This document shows positions 10,311-20,804 of a stretch of DNA of 64,000 nucleotides, one piece after another. Source of the DNA: Mayamaea pseudoterrestris. Its lineage: Eukaryota > Bacillariophyta > Bacillariophyceae > Sellaphorales > Sellaphoraceae. Each line of letters begins with the position of its first letter. The stretch's first letter is position 1. Made by a program: the position numbers and the translations under genes. The stretch lies in the NCBI GenBank assembly GCA_027923505.1, contig BROI01000024.1:186001-250000 (forward strand), read 5' to 3'. Under the pieces are notes generated by a model. That model searched no databases. It saw nothing but the letters and a program-made list of their open reading frames with translations, and was not told where the DNA came from.

Positions 10311-11087
10311 TTATTTTGAGTTCAATCCTTCACCGATTGCTAAAAGCAAACGTCGCGGCATGAACGGAGCAACCCACTGAAGAGATAAGGACAAACGATA
10401 CTCACTAATAACAAGGAGTTTCTCGGACATCATTGCTTCGTACCCAATTCGTGCAACCGTCTCGGGGGACGCGCCAGAGCGGTGGCTTAAACCCGTGCCT
10501 TCCGCATGTGCGCGGGTTATAAATTCGGTGTGAACCAGTCCTGGGCAAATCGCTGTGGAGGTGACGCCCTTTTTCTTCATCTCCTGGTCAACCGCCTGCG
10601 AAAATGAGTTGACGAATGCCTTTGATGCAAAGTAGACAGCCTGTCCAGGTCCCGGAATGAAGCCAGCAGTCGACCCAAGATTAAGGATCTTTCCGCCGCC
10701 TCGATCCGCCATTTGCTTGCCGAAAAGGTGGGTCAGGGTAACAAGAGACATGACATTAACGACAATCATATCAATATCGTCCTCCACCTTGCGCTCGATT
10801 ATAGACCCCTGACCGCCAAACCCAGCATTGTTGATCAAGATATCTACCTGAAGGTTCTGCTTCTGAACGTCATCAAAAAGCTTTTGTGCCCCATCGATCT
10901 TACTCAAGTCCGATGTTATCACATGCACATTAACTCCGTGGGCCTTCTCAAGCTCAGATTTCAACGCTTCCAACAGATTCGTTCGACGGGCCGTAATTAT
11001 GAGGTCTCCTTTCTTCGAGGCATGGTATCGTGCCAATTCTTTTCCAATACCACTGGATGCGCCGGTGACTAGTGCGAGTTTTGTCAT
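10311..11087 (-). CDS. short-chain dehydrogenase/reductase, paralogue C
   Basis: An intact 258-residue classical SDR. It has TGASSGIG at 8-15, ITARR at 31-35 (Arg pair, NADP-type), NNAG at 86-89, catalytic S139 and Y152-x3-K156 in YFASK. The first 70 residues are nearly the same as paralogue A (for example LEKAHGV and VHVITSDLSK), so A and C are closer to each other than to B, which lies between them. The tail SLQWVAPFMPRRLLLAI matches the hydrophobic C-terminus of A. Its stop codon lies about 180 bases from the 5S rRNA gene. The substrate is unknown; a cytosolic location is likely because no presequence precedes the first strand. Confidence 0.93.
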   Translation of the reverse strand: MTKLALVTGASSGIGKELARYHASKKGDLIITARRTNLLEALKSELEKAHGVNVHVITSDLSKIDGAQKLFDDVQKQNLQVDILINNAGFGGQGSIIERKVEDDIDMIVVNVMSLVTLTHLFGKQMADRGGGKILNLGSTAGFIPGPGQAVYFASKAFVNSFSQAVDQEMKKKGVTSTAICPGLVHTEFITRAHAEGTGLSHRSGASPETVARIGYEAMMSEKLLVISEYRLSLSLQWVAPFMPRRLLLAIGEGLNSK

Positions 11088-11369
11088 GGTCTACGTAAAA
11101 TACGCTTGAAAGCTGTCTCGGCAAATGCCTCGTGCGACGAATATGTTGTGGCGATTCGGCCAAGCATCGATGTCGAACGATGAGAATGCGAGCCATACTT
11201 CGAACTTTTTCGGAAGAGGAACGCGAAAGATGTCGCATCGCAAGCATTCCACTGCGGCTCGCTGTGAATGCGGGATAGTGCGTCATTGTAACTTACGTGC
11301 GTCCAGCACAGCTTTGTCCTAATATGAACATATCAAAGCCTCTACTATTCGAGTTGATAAGCAATAACA

Positions 11370-13892
11370 TCAGCGAACACCAAACTTGCCACCTGGCTGT
11401 ATACCAGGAGGGATCGAGACAAGAACATACTTATCCGTGTAGGGGTTCTTCACGCGCATAGGCATTCCAGCGTAGGATTCTGGAGGAGCATGCACGTAGA
11501 ATATTGACGGCTGTGTTGCTTGGGTATCGCCACTTGGTCGGGCTGTGCTTTATCGGGCGCTATTGGCAAGAACTGGCGCCATTCCAGATTGGTTCATGCC
11601 GCCAGCATTACCAGCGACATAAGGGCCTCCTGCTACACCAATAGATGCGTTTGGATTGTATTGCACAGGGCCCGCTTCTTGCGACGTGTTATGAGAAGAG
11701 ACTACTTGCGGCTGACATGAAGTTGGTGATGCCGATGTCTGGTACAAGTTCGTGCCATTCGTCATTGAATCGATGGTCGAAATGTATCTAGTGTCGTCGT
11801 AGATAGCACCCCTGTCGCTGGCTAGCGATATCTCTCCATTTGCACCAAAGCTCAAATTCAAATCCGTATCTTCGTCTGTCGGGGCATCAGCTGTTACATT
11901 ACTTTGACTGCCGTTAACTGATGGTAGTGGCGGAATGCCTCGTCTCCAAAAGTATTCAGTAAGCTGATCGGGTATTTCTTGCAGAGTCTCGCGCGTAAGC
12001 GCTTGTTTGTCGTCGCGGTATCGATTAAATTCAACGAATTTGCAAATATCTCGGTGTTTGCCTCCAGCATTGGCTTGGAAGTTATCGAAGTAGTGCATGG
12101 ACGAAAAGTCTGCGTTGCCAATGCCGACAACAATGACGGATAAGGGTGCATCGCTCGCATTATGCAAAGCACGCTTTGTTAACTCAAGGTCCGATACCTC
12201 TCCGTCTGTCAGAATTAGAAGCAACGTGTAGATTTGTCGCCCTACACGCGAACCAGCCTCGAGGGAGCTTCTTGCCTTCGCTGCCGCCATATCAATCACC
12301 TCAGCAAACACAGTTGGTCCCGACATGGTCAAGCCACTCTGAAAAACGTTTCTGTAGGCTTTCAAGACGCTTGGTATGCGATTCAGCTCCGCCTCGTCTC
12401 CAACTTGGAAGCAATGCTGGATCTGACTGCCAAATTTTGCTCCAAATCCCCACACCGGAAAGCGTTGATTGGTGTCATAGCGCGCCAAGATTGAGCCCAC
12501 CGCCGTGATGGCCTTTTCGTAGTCGTTCAATCTTCCGTTCGAGTCCATGTAATGCAAGGTACCTGGTATGCGCGGATCTCCATTCGACCCGGTAAAGTCA
12601 ATGGCGATGCACATTTCAATCTCCAATCCGCCGCTCAAATAGTCAACAAATGAAGGCTTGCGCTCGGGTGGTGCCATTGGTGGTGGAAGCGAGTAGTCGG
12701 ACGATTCAAGATCTGATGATGACGCATCTTTGGCAGCTTCTGGTGGAGGAAGTGGAACTGATGCAGTCGGCCTTGTCGCCGCCGCTAGATTAGGAACAAT
12801 AGGTACGGGCGGAGGAAGATAGCTCGCTTGTGAATTAAAAATTGTGGAAGGCTCGTGGATAATGTGTGCTTGTTGCAAAGGCGGCTGGACATATTGCTCT
12901 GGCATTACAGTCTGTGGAGGCACGTATTGCTCCGGAGGAGAAAAGCTCGTTGGCTCGTTAATAATTGCTGACGCAGCAGCAGTCGGTACATAACCTGTCA
13001 CGGCAGCTGACATTGGAGCCAAAGTTATAGATCCCTGATTGGAAGATGCGGCGCCGCCGTTCACTTGAGCTTCAAAGACAATGACCTTGCCGGCTGCTAC
13101 TTTACCTCGCTTGGCCACAGAAAAGGCTTTCGATATGTCAACATTTTGCTTATCTACAGGCTCCGGAACAACCGCCGCCAGGAGAGCATTTACATTGGTT
13201 TCAAAAGTGCCCATCCAAGAATGCTTGCCATTGCTTTTGTAGTCATATAGTTTAACTTGTATCGGTTGATTGTAATCTCCTCCGCAAATGCGGCCAACAT
13301 CTACCTCAAACGGCAGCCAGCAAGGATTCAAATCAGCCTTGATCGGCTGCGATCGATAGACAGGTTGCCACGTTAAGCCTACAGCAGCATCCTGGACTTT
13401 GTAGGACATTTCGAAAAAAGGATCGCTTTTTCCAAAAAGGCCATCAACGTTCTTTAACTGATAGCCGGCAAACTTTAGTCGAAGCGTCCCAAACTCGCAA
13501 CTCGGCGCCGCCTTGATTCTCACAAACAGTGTTCCACCATTCCGCAGCTGCTTTGCCTTGACATTGCCTCGCGTACCAAGCACTTGCCCAATTTCAAACA
13601 TTGCCGATCCCATTGGTTTGTGCGAACCCAGCTCTTTGGTTTTGTCGTCGTCGTAAACTCCGATATTGATTCGCGTCAATTTACCAATGCAGTAGTCAAT
13701 ATCAAAGTGCGTCACCCAGCGCGGGTTCAAGCTATTCTTGATGACTTCCGTCTTGCCCAAGACGCGAGGCTGCTCGTTGGCGTCATTGGCTAGTATCGTC
13801 ACGACGGCGTACGGATCCGACGTTGAAAAGTGCTTGGCAACATTGGTGAGCTTGGCGGCGTGAATTTCGAGACGGACTCGCTGGGAATTCAT
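11370..13892 (-). CDS. copine (two C2 domains and a VWA-like domain)
   Basis: The main open frame, 13892..11550, gives 780 residues. C2A covers about 1-130 and C2B about 140-280, followed by a Pro/Gln-rich linker (about 290-420). The copine A domain then begins at EIEMCIAIDFTGSNGDP, with its MIDAS-like site, and runs to about 650. Copines bind membranes in response to Ca2+ and recruit partners. The frame stops at a TAA (11550) but stays open beyond it in the same frame to 11370. That stretch encodes PMRVKNPYTDKYVLVSIPPG and ends PGGKFGVR, a compact pattern like the PPG-type repeats of other stramenopile proteins. A 69-base GT-AG intron (11611..11543) would remove the stop and join both parts, giving about 817 residues. 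I extend the gene to 11370 on that basis. The copine identity is sure; the last exon is likely but unproved. Confidence 0.85.
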
Positions 13893-14325
13893 AAATCTAT
13901 TATATCTTTTTTATATGTCAGTTGTAGAATATTTGCAAACGAATGGGGAGAAGCGTTGAGCAATGAAACAAGGTTGACTTTGGTCTTCGAAAGGCTTGGG
14001 GATTGTGTCGTTCCGCGAAATTTCGTGTGAGTAACGGTGCGATGTTTTGACCTGGCAACATCATCTTTTTGGCGATCGGTGTGATAACGAGCGTACTAGC
14101 ACCTCGGGAAGCAATAGCTGACAATTGCCGAATATAGATAGAGTAGGCATCAGAAGGGTTTGATAGTGCAAGATAGCTATCTGACCCAGTATTTATCACC
14201 AGAAGGTGTGACATTTACAGCGCAGTCAACATGACATACAGTGTTTAACAGGCAGTTTTAACTAAATCGAATGTTAACTACTGTAAGCCTTTACAGTAAC
14301 GCAAGATCCCTAATAACTTTTCTCG
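13893..14325. other. intergenic, copine promoter
   Basis: About 430 bases between the copine start and the 3' end of the PDZ gene, both on the minus strand. Short frames with no recognisable content. No repeat or RNA gene seen. Confidence 0.5.
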
Positions 14326-17076
14326 TTAGTAGCCATACTGCTGCGGCGGATACGCCATTTGCTGTTGCGGAGGCTGCCCATGCTGCGTGGGAGGTGGGCC
14401 GTAGCCTGGAGCCGCGTACGGAACCATTGCACCGCCTGGAGGTCCATTGAAAGCGGCATCATTCATTTGTTGCGGCGGCGGCGGAGCATGCTGTGGGTGA
14501 TAACCAAATTGCTGCTGTTGCTGCGGTGGCGGTGGCTGCTGGTTGTACGCCGGAGGCATACCTTGTTGCTGCTGGTGGTACGCCGGAGGCATTCCCTGTT
14601 GCTGTAACTGCAGTTGATGAGGCGGCGGTGGTTGGCCGTATCCTTGCGCTGGAGGCACGCTACCAGAATGGTACCCGCCATTCATTTGTTGAGGAGGAAC
14701 CGGTGCAGGAGCCGAAGGTGGGCCGCCCAGCAAATCTGGACTGATAAGATCCGGTTGTGCTTGTACAGCCGGCGCGGAACGCTGGCTGTTGCTAGTATTG
14801 CCACTTCCAACGGAGCGCTGGCTTTTCTCCCCATTGTCCGTCGATCGCTGACTCACTGAGCGATCACCGCCACCTCGATTATTTTCAGCATCCTGATTGC
14901 GCGACGGACCTGCCGAATGAGAGCCTCCGCTACGACCGCGCTGCTGCGCCAACAAGACTCGTCGAATGCCTTCATGGACTGGCTTGAGCTGGCCTAGGTT
15001 TGGCGACGAAATCTTGATAGGGTTCCGGGCAACCGGAAGAACAACAATGTACTTCCATGGGTGGATCTTATTCTTGTACTTGACCATCTGAGGACCCTGC
15101 CAATCATTCTGAATGCGAGCGCCTTGAAGACTGAATTGCTTGACTTTGACGCTAACCGGGCGACGTGCTTGTGTTTCAATGACGGCGATGTCATACTCGG
15201 ACTGCAAGAATAAACAGACAATATTTGAGATTCAGTGTTTTCTGTTGACAAGCTGTAAAGCAATTTCAACGATTTTACTCACCTTGCTGCGGTACATGTT
15301 CATCATCCACGGCTGCGCAATGATACCTCCAATCACCACATACTTTGGCTTCCATTCCTTGGCACTGTTAGGCGCCACAGTTTCCTTGGTGTCGTACTTG
15401 GCCATGTGCTCCCCTTCCGCCGTAACCACGTCCGTATTGGGCACGTAAAAGAGGAGTGGCAATGGTCGTGGTCCATCCTTGATCAGCCGGCTCGCCTCCT
15501 TGGGATTGCTCACATCCTGGCCATTCACCTTTACCAAGACATGTCCCAGCTCCACTCCGGCACTGCGAGCACTAGATCCTTCCACAATAAAGGCGACGAC
15601 AGGTCGCTGTCCAAGCGAATCTACCAAACTCTTTTCCGTGTTGAGAAACAAGGAATCTGTCAATTCCTGTGGCTTGAAAAACATGACACCCAACGTCGGC
15701 GTAAAGATGCGAGCGTCATACCACTCGCCGCCTTCCGGTAAGCCTTCTTCCGCTTTCTTTTCTTCAGCTGCGCTTCCCCCTGCCACGGAAATGCTTGATG
15801 AGTCTTGACCATTCGACGCATCAGCTGCCTGCGATGGCGACGAAAAGTTGTTCCAAAAGTCATCGTCGCTGCCTCCTGCAGCAGGAGCAGGTGCAGTCAA
15901 AGTACTAGCAGTGGTCATGGTGGTCGTTGCCGTCAAAAGCGTCGGCGGCGCCACAACAATTTGCTGCTCAAAGGCTGCTGGAGCTGGCGCGCTTTCAAAG
16001 ACTGAAAAGGGGTCAACTGGCGCAGGAGCCGGAACCATTTGATACTGGTTCTGTTGCTGGTGTCCATAGTTTGGATCTGCGCCATACGGCTGTCCACCAT
16101 ACGGCATTGGCTGGGCGTAGGGATTGTTTTGCTGCTGTGATGGAACCAATGCATGATTGTTTGGATCCATCTGCTGCGGTGGCTGCTGAAATGGTGCTGG
16201 TGCCTGGCCGGGAGGCGCTCCGTATTGCTGCTGCTGGGGCGGCGGCGGCATGCCATACTGCTGAGTCGTCTGCGGCGGAGCGCTATAGTAAGATTCATTT
16301 GAGCCTGGACCTTGCTGGTGCTGCTGTTGCGGCGGCGGCGGAGCACCATAGTAGGACTCGTTCGAGCTAGGCGCTTGCTGCGGCGGCGGAGCACCGTAGT
16401 AGGACTCGTTCGAGCTAGGCACTTGCTGCTGCTGTGGCGGCGGCGCACCGTAGTAAGATTCGTTCGAGCTAGGAGCTTGCTGCGGCGGCGGTGGAGCGCT
16501 GTAGTAGGACTCGTTCGATCCAGCAATTTGCTGCTGCTGCGGTGGCGCTGAACCCCACGGGTCCGCGTAGCTCAAAGGCGGCGGCGGGGCCGAAAAATCT
16601 TGCGGAGGTGGCGGCGGAGGCTGAGACGGTTCTTGCGCCGCCGTTCCAAACGACCCGTCTGCAGCTGCAGGCTGAAATCCTCCGCCATATGGATTCACAT
16701 CAACTGATCCAGGAATCGGCGGATATCCTGCCGTAGGTGGTGCTGGTGGTCCAAAAGAATCAAATGGATTATCGTCAGCTCCTCCTCCTCCTGCTACTGA
16801 TCCTCCAAACTGACTACTCGGCGGAGCAAAGGGCTCTGGAGGTAATTGCATCGAAGGTGCAGCTGGTTCCTGGTAAGCTTGCTGTCCGTAGCTCGTAGGA
16901 GGCTGCTGTCCGTATCCTTCATACGATGCTATGGGCGGCGGAGGAGGCCCTTGTCCATACGCTGGCGGCGCCGGAGGCATGCCCATGGGAGGGCCTCCAA
17001 ACTGATTCATATCGCCACCAGTGGGCGGAAGAGCCGCTCCAACGTCGACGGTGAACTGATCAAACGGATTCGACAT
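14326..17076 (-). CDS. PDZ-domain protein rich in Q, P and NPF/DPF motifs
   Basis: Exons 17076..15283 and 15201..14326 with an 81-base intron give about 889 residues. The first 420 residues are disordered and Gln/Pro-rich, with motifs known to bind EH domains and clathrin adaptors: MSNPFDQF at the start, DDNPFDSFG, DPWG, VDPFSVFES and a final DDDFWNNF. Five copies of a SNESYY-x-APPP unit lie in the middle. A PDZ-like domain follows at about residues 480-560 (LGVMFFKPQEL, then VVAFIVEGSSARSAGVELG, then VLVKVNGQDV). A conserved-looking region spans the splice site. The tail is again Gln/Pro-rich. The start at 17076 puts the NPF motif at the extreme N-terminus. A frame to 17148 is open but has no ATG there. 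A role in endocytic or vesicle assembly is my inference from the motifs. Confidence 0.78.
16280..16525 (-). repeat. five in-frame SNESYY-x-APPP coding repeats
   Basis: Within the PDZ gene, five units of roughly 45-60 bases encode SNESYY followed by S or G, APPP and a short Gln run. Units differ mainly in the Gln-run length (2-5), as expected of a slipping coding minisatellite. The SNESYY core is constant at the protein level. Confidence 0.85.
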
Positions 17077-17499
17077 GATTTGGAAAGCTGCTGCGTGGGT
17101 CGAAAGTGCTGCAATTAATTCAAAATCAAATTTCGTCCGTCGGATCACCTTCTTCTAGCCGTGAAACACAAAATTCAAATGATTCTAACAGCGTCAAACT
17201 CAACTGTTCCGTAACAGAGTGCAAGAGCAAAATGTAGAACAGTCAATGGGCAGTGGCGACGGGTCAGTTGTGGTTGTGCATGCGCCGGTCATTCGCAAGC
17301 TCAACGGCTCGAATGGGAGGAAGGAAATCCTGCACGCGCACCTTGCGCGAGGTTCATTATGGTGAACCCTAAGTGAGTCTTCAACTAAGCTATGTCAATT
17401 CTACCAAAGGTTTTATTCAGACCCATCTTCTATGTACTCGTACATACAGTCCGGTAATGTATTTCTAAAGTTTGCAAAAATGCAACGGTGCATCAGCAA
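17077..17499. other. intergenic between two minus-strand genes
   Basis: About 420 bases. On the minus strand TTAATTGCAG (near 17117) looks like a 3' splice site just before the ATG of the PDZ gene, so a 5' leader intron is possible. Otherwise nothing recognisable. Confidence 0.4.
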
Positions 17500-19002
17500 C
17501 TAGAGATAATAATGGTGGGGGTCGAGGTCATCGTGCTCGGGGAAGTGCATGGTAGATGGTAGCTTTCTCTGACGCTTGTTGCTGCTATTTGTACGCTCAT
17601 TCAAGTTTTGGTGATGGCTGATGTCTCCGTTATGATGCTCCAGCAAGCCATGCTCCTTCAAAAGCTTGTCCTTCTCCTTCAAGAATAAGTTCTTTTCCTT
17701 GATGTCAGCTTTCAACTTTGCATTCTCCGCCGACAATTTCTCCAATGTTTTCTTATCGCTTTCGCCACATGACTTGAGACTCTCATTTTCGTTCAACAAG
17801 GTTTGAAAGTCAGGAAATGTCAGCGATTGAAACTGGACTACCTGCTTGCGTGTCAATTTAGCGAGCGCATTGAGACGACTTTGCTCGCGCTGACGCATCA
17901 ACTGTTCAACTCGATGCTCGTCGGTTGCTTCGCGGACACTTTCCAAAACGACTTCGCGCGGAATATTGGGCGTTTGATAGTATAGCTCAGGGTATCGCTT
18001 GGTCTTGGGGAGGCAGTACTTCGGTTCAAACGCATACGCAAGCTCCTGGATGCGGTCGGCCGCAAGTGGCGTCGATACCTTGCCTCCTGTTTTGAAGTAT
18101 TCAAGCTGCTTTAATGTCCAATGATGGCGCGCAACTGGAACGCTTATCGGGTTTTTGATAAATGAGTCATCATGAATATTCAAACAAGCCAAGACGGTCT
18201 GCTTCCAATGATGCGTCTTTGGCTTATCGTTGCTGAAATCCAAAAAGTAGCAATTACCTCCACGTGGCTCATCCAGTCCGTCGTCAATGCGATCCGTAAA
18301 TGCTTGCTGAATCGCTCGGCATTCCGGCCAGCTGCAAATGCAGAAGCTGCTCAAATGAATCTTTTTGGTGCCTGATGCCTTTGCTCGTGGCTGAAGGTCT
18401 AGCGCCGTGGTGCTAAGCTTGGTGAGCTTGTCCACATACGCCTTGACTGCCTCTGGAGGAACCGTTGGACTTTGCACGCAAGTAGCTGTTTGTCCATGTG
18501 GATCCATTTGAAAGATGCTGGTTGGATGAATCTTGTGAAGCAGCTTTCTCGCTTCCTCGGCGCCGAGGGGCGTCAAAAAGTCGTTGTTGCGCTTTTCGTT
18601 TCGTTTCATGTGATTCTTGGTCCAGTGCAATTTGGCTAAATGATAAGTGACCGTCTTGCGTCCATCATGTTTGACTGTTCCAGGTAGGTTCTTGATAGAG
18701 GCGGGGACGCGCAAGTATTCGTCAATGGTCCATTTGAGTGCCATGGCAGCTTGATTGTCGAGAGGAAGCTCAAGGGTCAATATTTCATTGAGCGAGTCCT
18801 TGGCGTCATACAATTTACGCTGATAGTAGAGACAAGCTTCTCCCCAGCCGCAGACACATTTTTGCCGTTGCGCAAAGCTTTGATCATTAGTCGTTGCAAC
18901 ATTGTCATGGTTGTTCGCAGCGGCTGCTGCAATGCTCAGCATGCTTGATGCAGCAGCGCCGTCTGCCGTCTGATTCGCTGCAGCTTCAGGTACGTTGCTC
19001 AT
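17500..19002 (-). CDS. protein with duplicated CxCxW..C / HWT / TPLxA module
   Basis: A single-exon 500-residue protein that I do not recognise. It contains two diverged copies of a module of about 110 residues. Copy A has C49-x-C51-x-W53...C57, H126-W127-T, and TPLGAEE at 144-150. Copy B has C221-x-C223-x-W225..C228, H294-W295-T, and TPLAADR at 311-317. Between the anchors both are rich in Lys, Arg and His (VTYHLAKLHWTKNHMKR against VPVARHHWTLKQLEY). The spaced Cys, Trp and His residues suggest a small metal-binding, perhaps nucleic-acid-binding fold, but this is inference. The N-terminus is Ala/Asn-rich and disordered. Residues about 365-450 form a coiled coil, likely for dimers, and the tail is basic (SSNKRQRKLP), possibly a nuclear signal. 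There are no transposase motifs, so I do not call it a domesticated element. Confidence 0.75.
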   Translation of the reverse strand: MSNVPEAAANQTADGAAASSMLSIAAAAANNHDNVATTNDQSFAQRQKCVCGWGEACLYYQRKLYDAKDSLNEILTLELPLDNQAAMALKWTIDEYLRVPASIKNLPGTVKHDGRKTVTYHLAKLHWTKNHMKRNEKRNNDFLTPLGAEEARKLLHKIHPTSIFQMDPHGQTATCVQSPTVPPEAVKAYVDKLTKLSTTALDLQPRAKASGTKKIHLSSFCICSWPECRAIQQAFTDRIDDGLDEPRGGNCYFLDFSNDKPKTHHWKQTVLACLNIHDDSFIKNPISVPVARHHWTLKQLEYFKTGGKVSTPLAADRIQELAYAFEPKYCLPKTKRYPELYYQTPNIPREVVLESVREATDEHRVEQLMRQREQSRLNALAKLTRKQVVQFQSLTFPDFQTLLNENESLKSCGESDKKTLEKLSAENAKLKADIKEKNLFLKEKDKLLKEHGLLEHHNGDISHHQNLNERTNSSNKRQRKLPSTMHFPEHDDLDPHHYYL

Positions 19003-19211
19003 AATTTTGTATTAATGATTTAATGTTTTGGCTCTAGCAGTGCGAACGTCCTAGCTGCCGCGGCCTTCGTCAGAAATAAAGTGCAGCAACAAGGCATTGA
19101 CGCTGCAAGCAAAAATGTTGTCATGGTGGACGCCCCAGCGCTCCGCTAATCATCGCACCGTTACTCAGTGGTAACGTTGCGACATCGCGTTTCCATCCAA
19201 TCCAAGTCGTC

Positions 19212-19279
19212 TTTGATGAGTGACTTGAACATGATAGGCATTAGCTAACAAAGAATAGATTGCATGTTCACTCATCAAA
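19212..19279. repeat. imperfect inverted repeat
   Basis: TTTGATGAGTGA at 19212-19223 is the exact reverse complement of TCACTCATCAAA at 19268-19279. A further ACATG/CATGT pair lies inside, offset by five bases on the left arm. It could form a hairpin with a loop of about 30-40 bases in DNA or RNA. Confidence 0.6.
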
Positions 19280-19334
19280 ACATGTCGTAGAGAATGCCAA
19301 ATACTGAAAACACTGTTAGCAAGATGATAGGAAA

Positions 19335-19355
19335 TACTTGACAACCTGTCAAGTA
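19335..19355. promoter_or_regulatory. 9-base dyad with 3-base spacer
   Basis: TACTTGACA, spacer ACC, then TGTCAAGTA: a perfect dyad of two 9-base arms. This shape fits a dimeric transcription factor site. It lies about 180 bases before the ATG of the plus-strand gene and about 330 before that of the minus-strand gene. The factor is unknown. Confidence 0.45.
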
Positions 19356-19531
19356 CTGGCCTCATCTTAATAGCTACCCTACCGCTCGACGGCGCGGTTG
19401 GTTGCGCTACGACACGCGTGACAGATCGCGATGAATGATTTCGAACTTCGACCATCGACCACCATGGTGCATGCCGCATCGACGGACTGCAAGTCCTTAC
19501 CATCATTGTGCTCGCTTGTAACTCACGAAGA

Positions 19532-20804
19532 ATGCTTCCTTCACGACTGACGAATGGGAATCTCACTTCACTTTCACGAAAGCTTGTCTCGCAGCAGCAT
19601 CGATCACTTGCCAGCAAGGTGTCCGCCTTGTCCTTGACGTCCAAGAAGCGACAAGGCAAGAAAATAACAATGGTAACGGCATATGACTATCCATCCGCCA
19701 TTCATGTCGCCAGAGCAGGAATCGATATTATTCTGGTTGGTGATTCGGTTGCCATGGTGGAATTAGGGTGAGTTTTGCAAGATTGCGACTTGTCTGTTGA
19801 TGTCGAGCAATTGTCGACTCATCATTAACATTCTCCCTCTTTACAATCAAATACACAGCCACGAAACGACACTACCGATTACTCTAGACCATATGCTGCA
19901 ACATTGCATGGCCGTCAAGCGAGGCGTTGATCAAGCTGACCGTAACAAGCATCATGTTCCGCTGCTGGTGGGTGACATGCCATTCGGCACCTACGAGTAT
20001 CGAGACACGGACGTGAGCCTACGCAACGCTTATCGGTTCGTAAAGGAAGCCGGAATGGACGCTGTCAAGTTGGAGGTGAGACAATGCATATGAATGACTC
20101 TTGTTAGAACACGGTTGTTGCGATGTGCAATGAGACTGACTCACTGATTCGTTGCCTCCATTTTGCAGGGCGGAAGTGTCGCTCGCGCCAACACGGCTCG
20201 GACCATTGTCGACGGAGGTATTGCCGTCATGGGACACATTGGACTTACACCGCAGGCAATCAGTGTCATTGGCGGCTTCCGGGCGCAGGGTCGAACGGCA
20301 GTGCGCGCGAGGCAGCTTGTCGATGAAGCGCTGCGACTGCAGGATGCTGGCTGCTTTGCGATTGTTTTGGAGTGCGTTCCAGCAAATGTTGCTGCAGCCG
20401 TTACTGAAACGATTGAAATACCAACCATTGGAATTGGCGCAGGAGGCCAAACGTCGGGTCAAGTGCTCGTCTATCACGACATGCTTGGCATGACGAGTCA
20501 CCCACACCACGAGCAGTTTGTACCCAAATTTTGCAAACGATACGCTCAAGTGGGGCACATTATCCAAGAGGGCTTATTAGCTTACAAGAAGGACGTTGAA
20601 TCAGGTGTCTTTCCTGGTGATGAGTTTGCTCCGTACATTATGAAGGATGATGAACGAAATGTCTTCGACGAGTTGCTCGCGCAGGATGCTCACGAAAGGA
20701 AACGACAGCACGACGAAGCAGCGGAGCGGTATACGGCGACGGATGAGTACGAGAAGTTGCATTTGTATGGGTCGAGTGTGGATGAACCGAAGATAATACA
20801 TTGA
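19532..20804 (+). CDS. panB: 3-methyl-2-oxobutanoate hydroxymethyltransferase (ketopantoate hydroxymethyltransferase)
   Basis: Three exons, 19532..19767, 19859..20075 and 20169..20804 (introns of 91 and 93 bases), give about 362 residues. The enzyme adds a hydroxymethyl group from methylene-tetrahydrofolate to 2-oxoisovalerate, the first committed step of pantothenate (CoA) synthesis. Family motifs in order: [78 protein letters not shown] and [20 protein letters not shown]. These cover the Mg-binding Asp pair and the active-site loops. The first 40 residues ([22 protein letters not shown]) are basic and hydroxylated with almost no acid, which suggests mitochondrial import, as in plants. The start is the first ATG in frame; eight codons further upstream stay open but lack ATG. 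All splice joins restore conserved motifs. Confidence 0.93.

Larger units (their letters stand above)
19003..19531. other. divergent promoter region with two inverted repeats
   Basis: About 530 bases between the duplicated-module gene (minus) and the ketopantoate hydroxymethyltransferase gene (plus). It holds two inverted repeats, listed separately. Several overlapping frames here are shadows with no recognisable content. Confidence 0.5.

Noticed and set aside
10311-11087. A gene cluster for a specialised metabolite, based on three dehydrogenases.
   Set aside because: No synthase, transporter or regulator of such a pathway nearby; simple local duplication explains it.
13918-14214. A 98-residue minus-strand frame upstream of the copine.
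   Set aside because: No ATG in a good context, no recognisable content; lies where the copine promoter should be.
17500-19002. Domesticated transposase for the Cys/Trp-module gene.
   Set aside because: No catalytic triad pattern, no flanking repeats, single exon with ordinary neighbours.
19165-19659. A 164-residue minus-strand frame between the Cys/Trp-module gene and panB.
   Set aside because: It overlaps the panB coding start on the other strand and has no recognisable content; a shadow frame.
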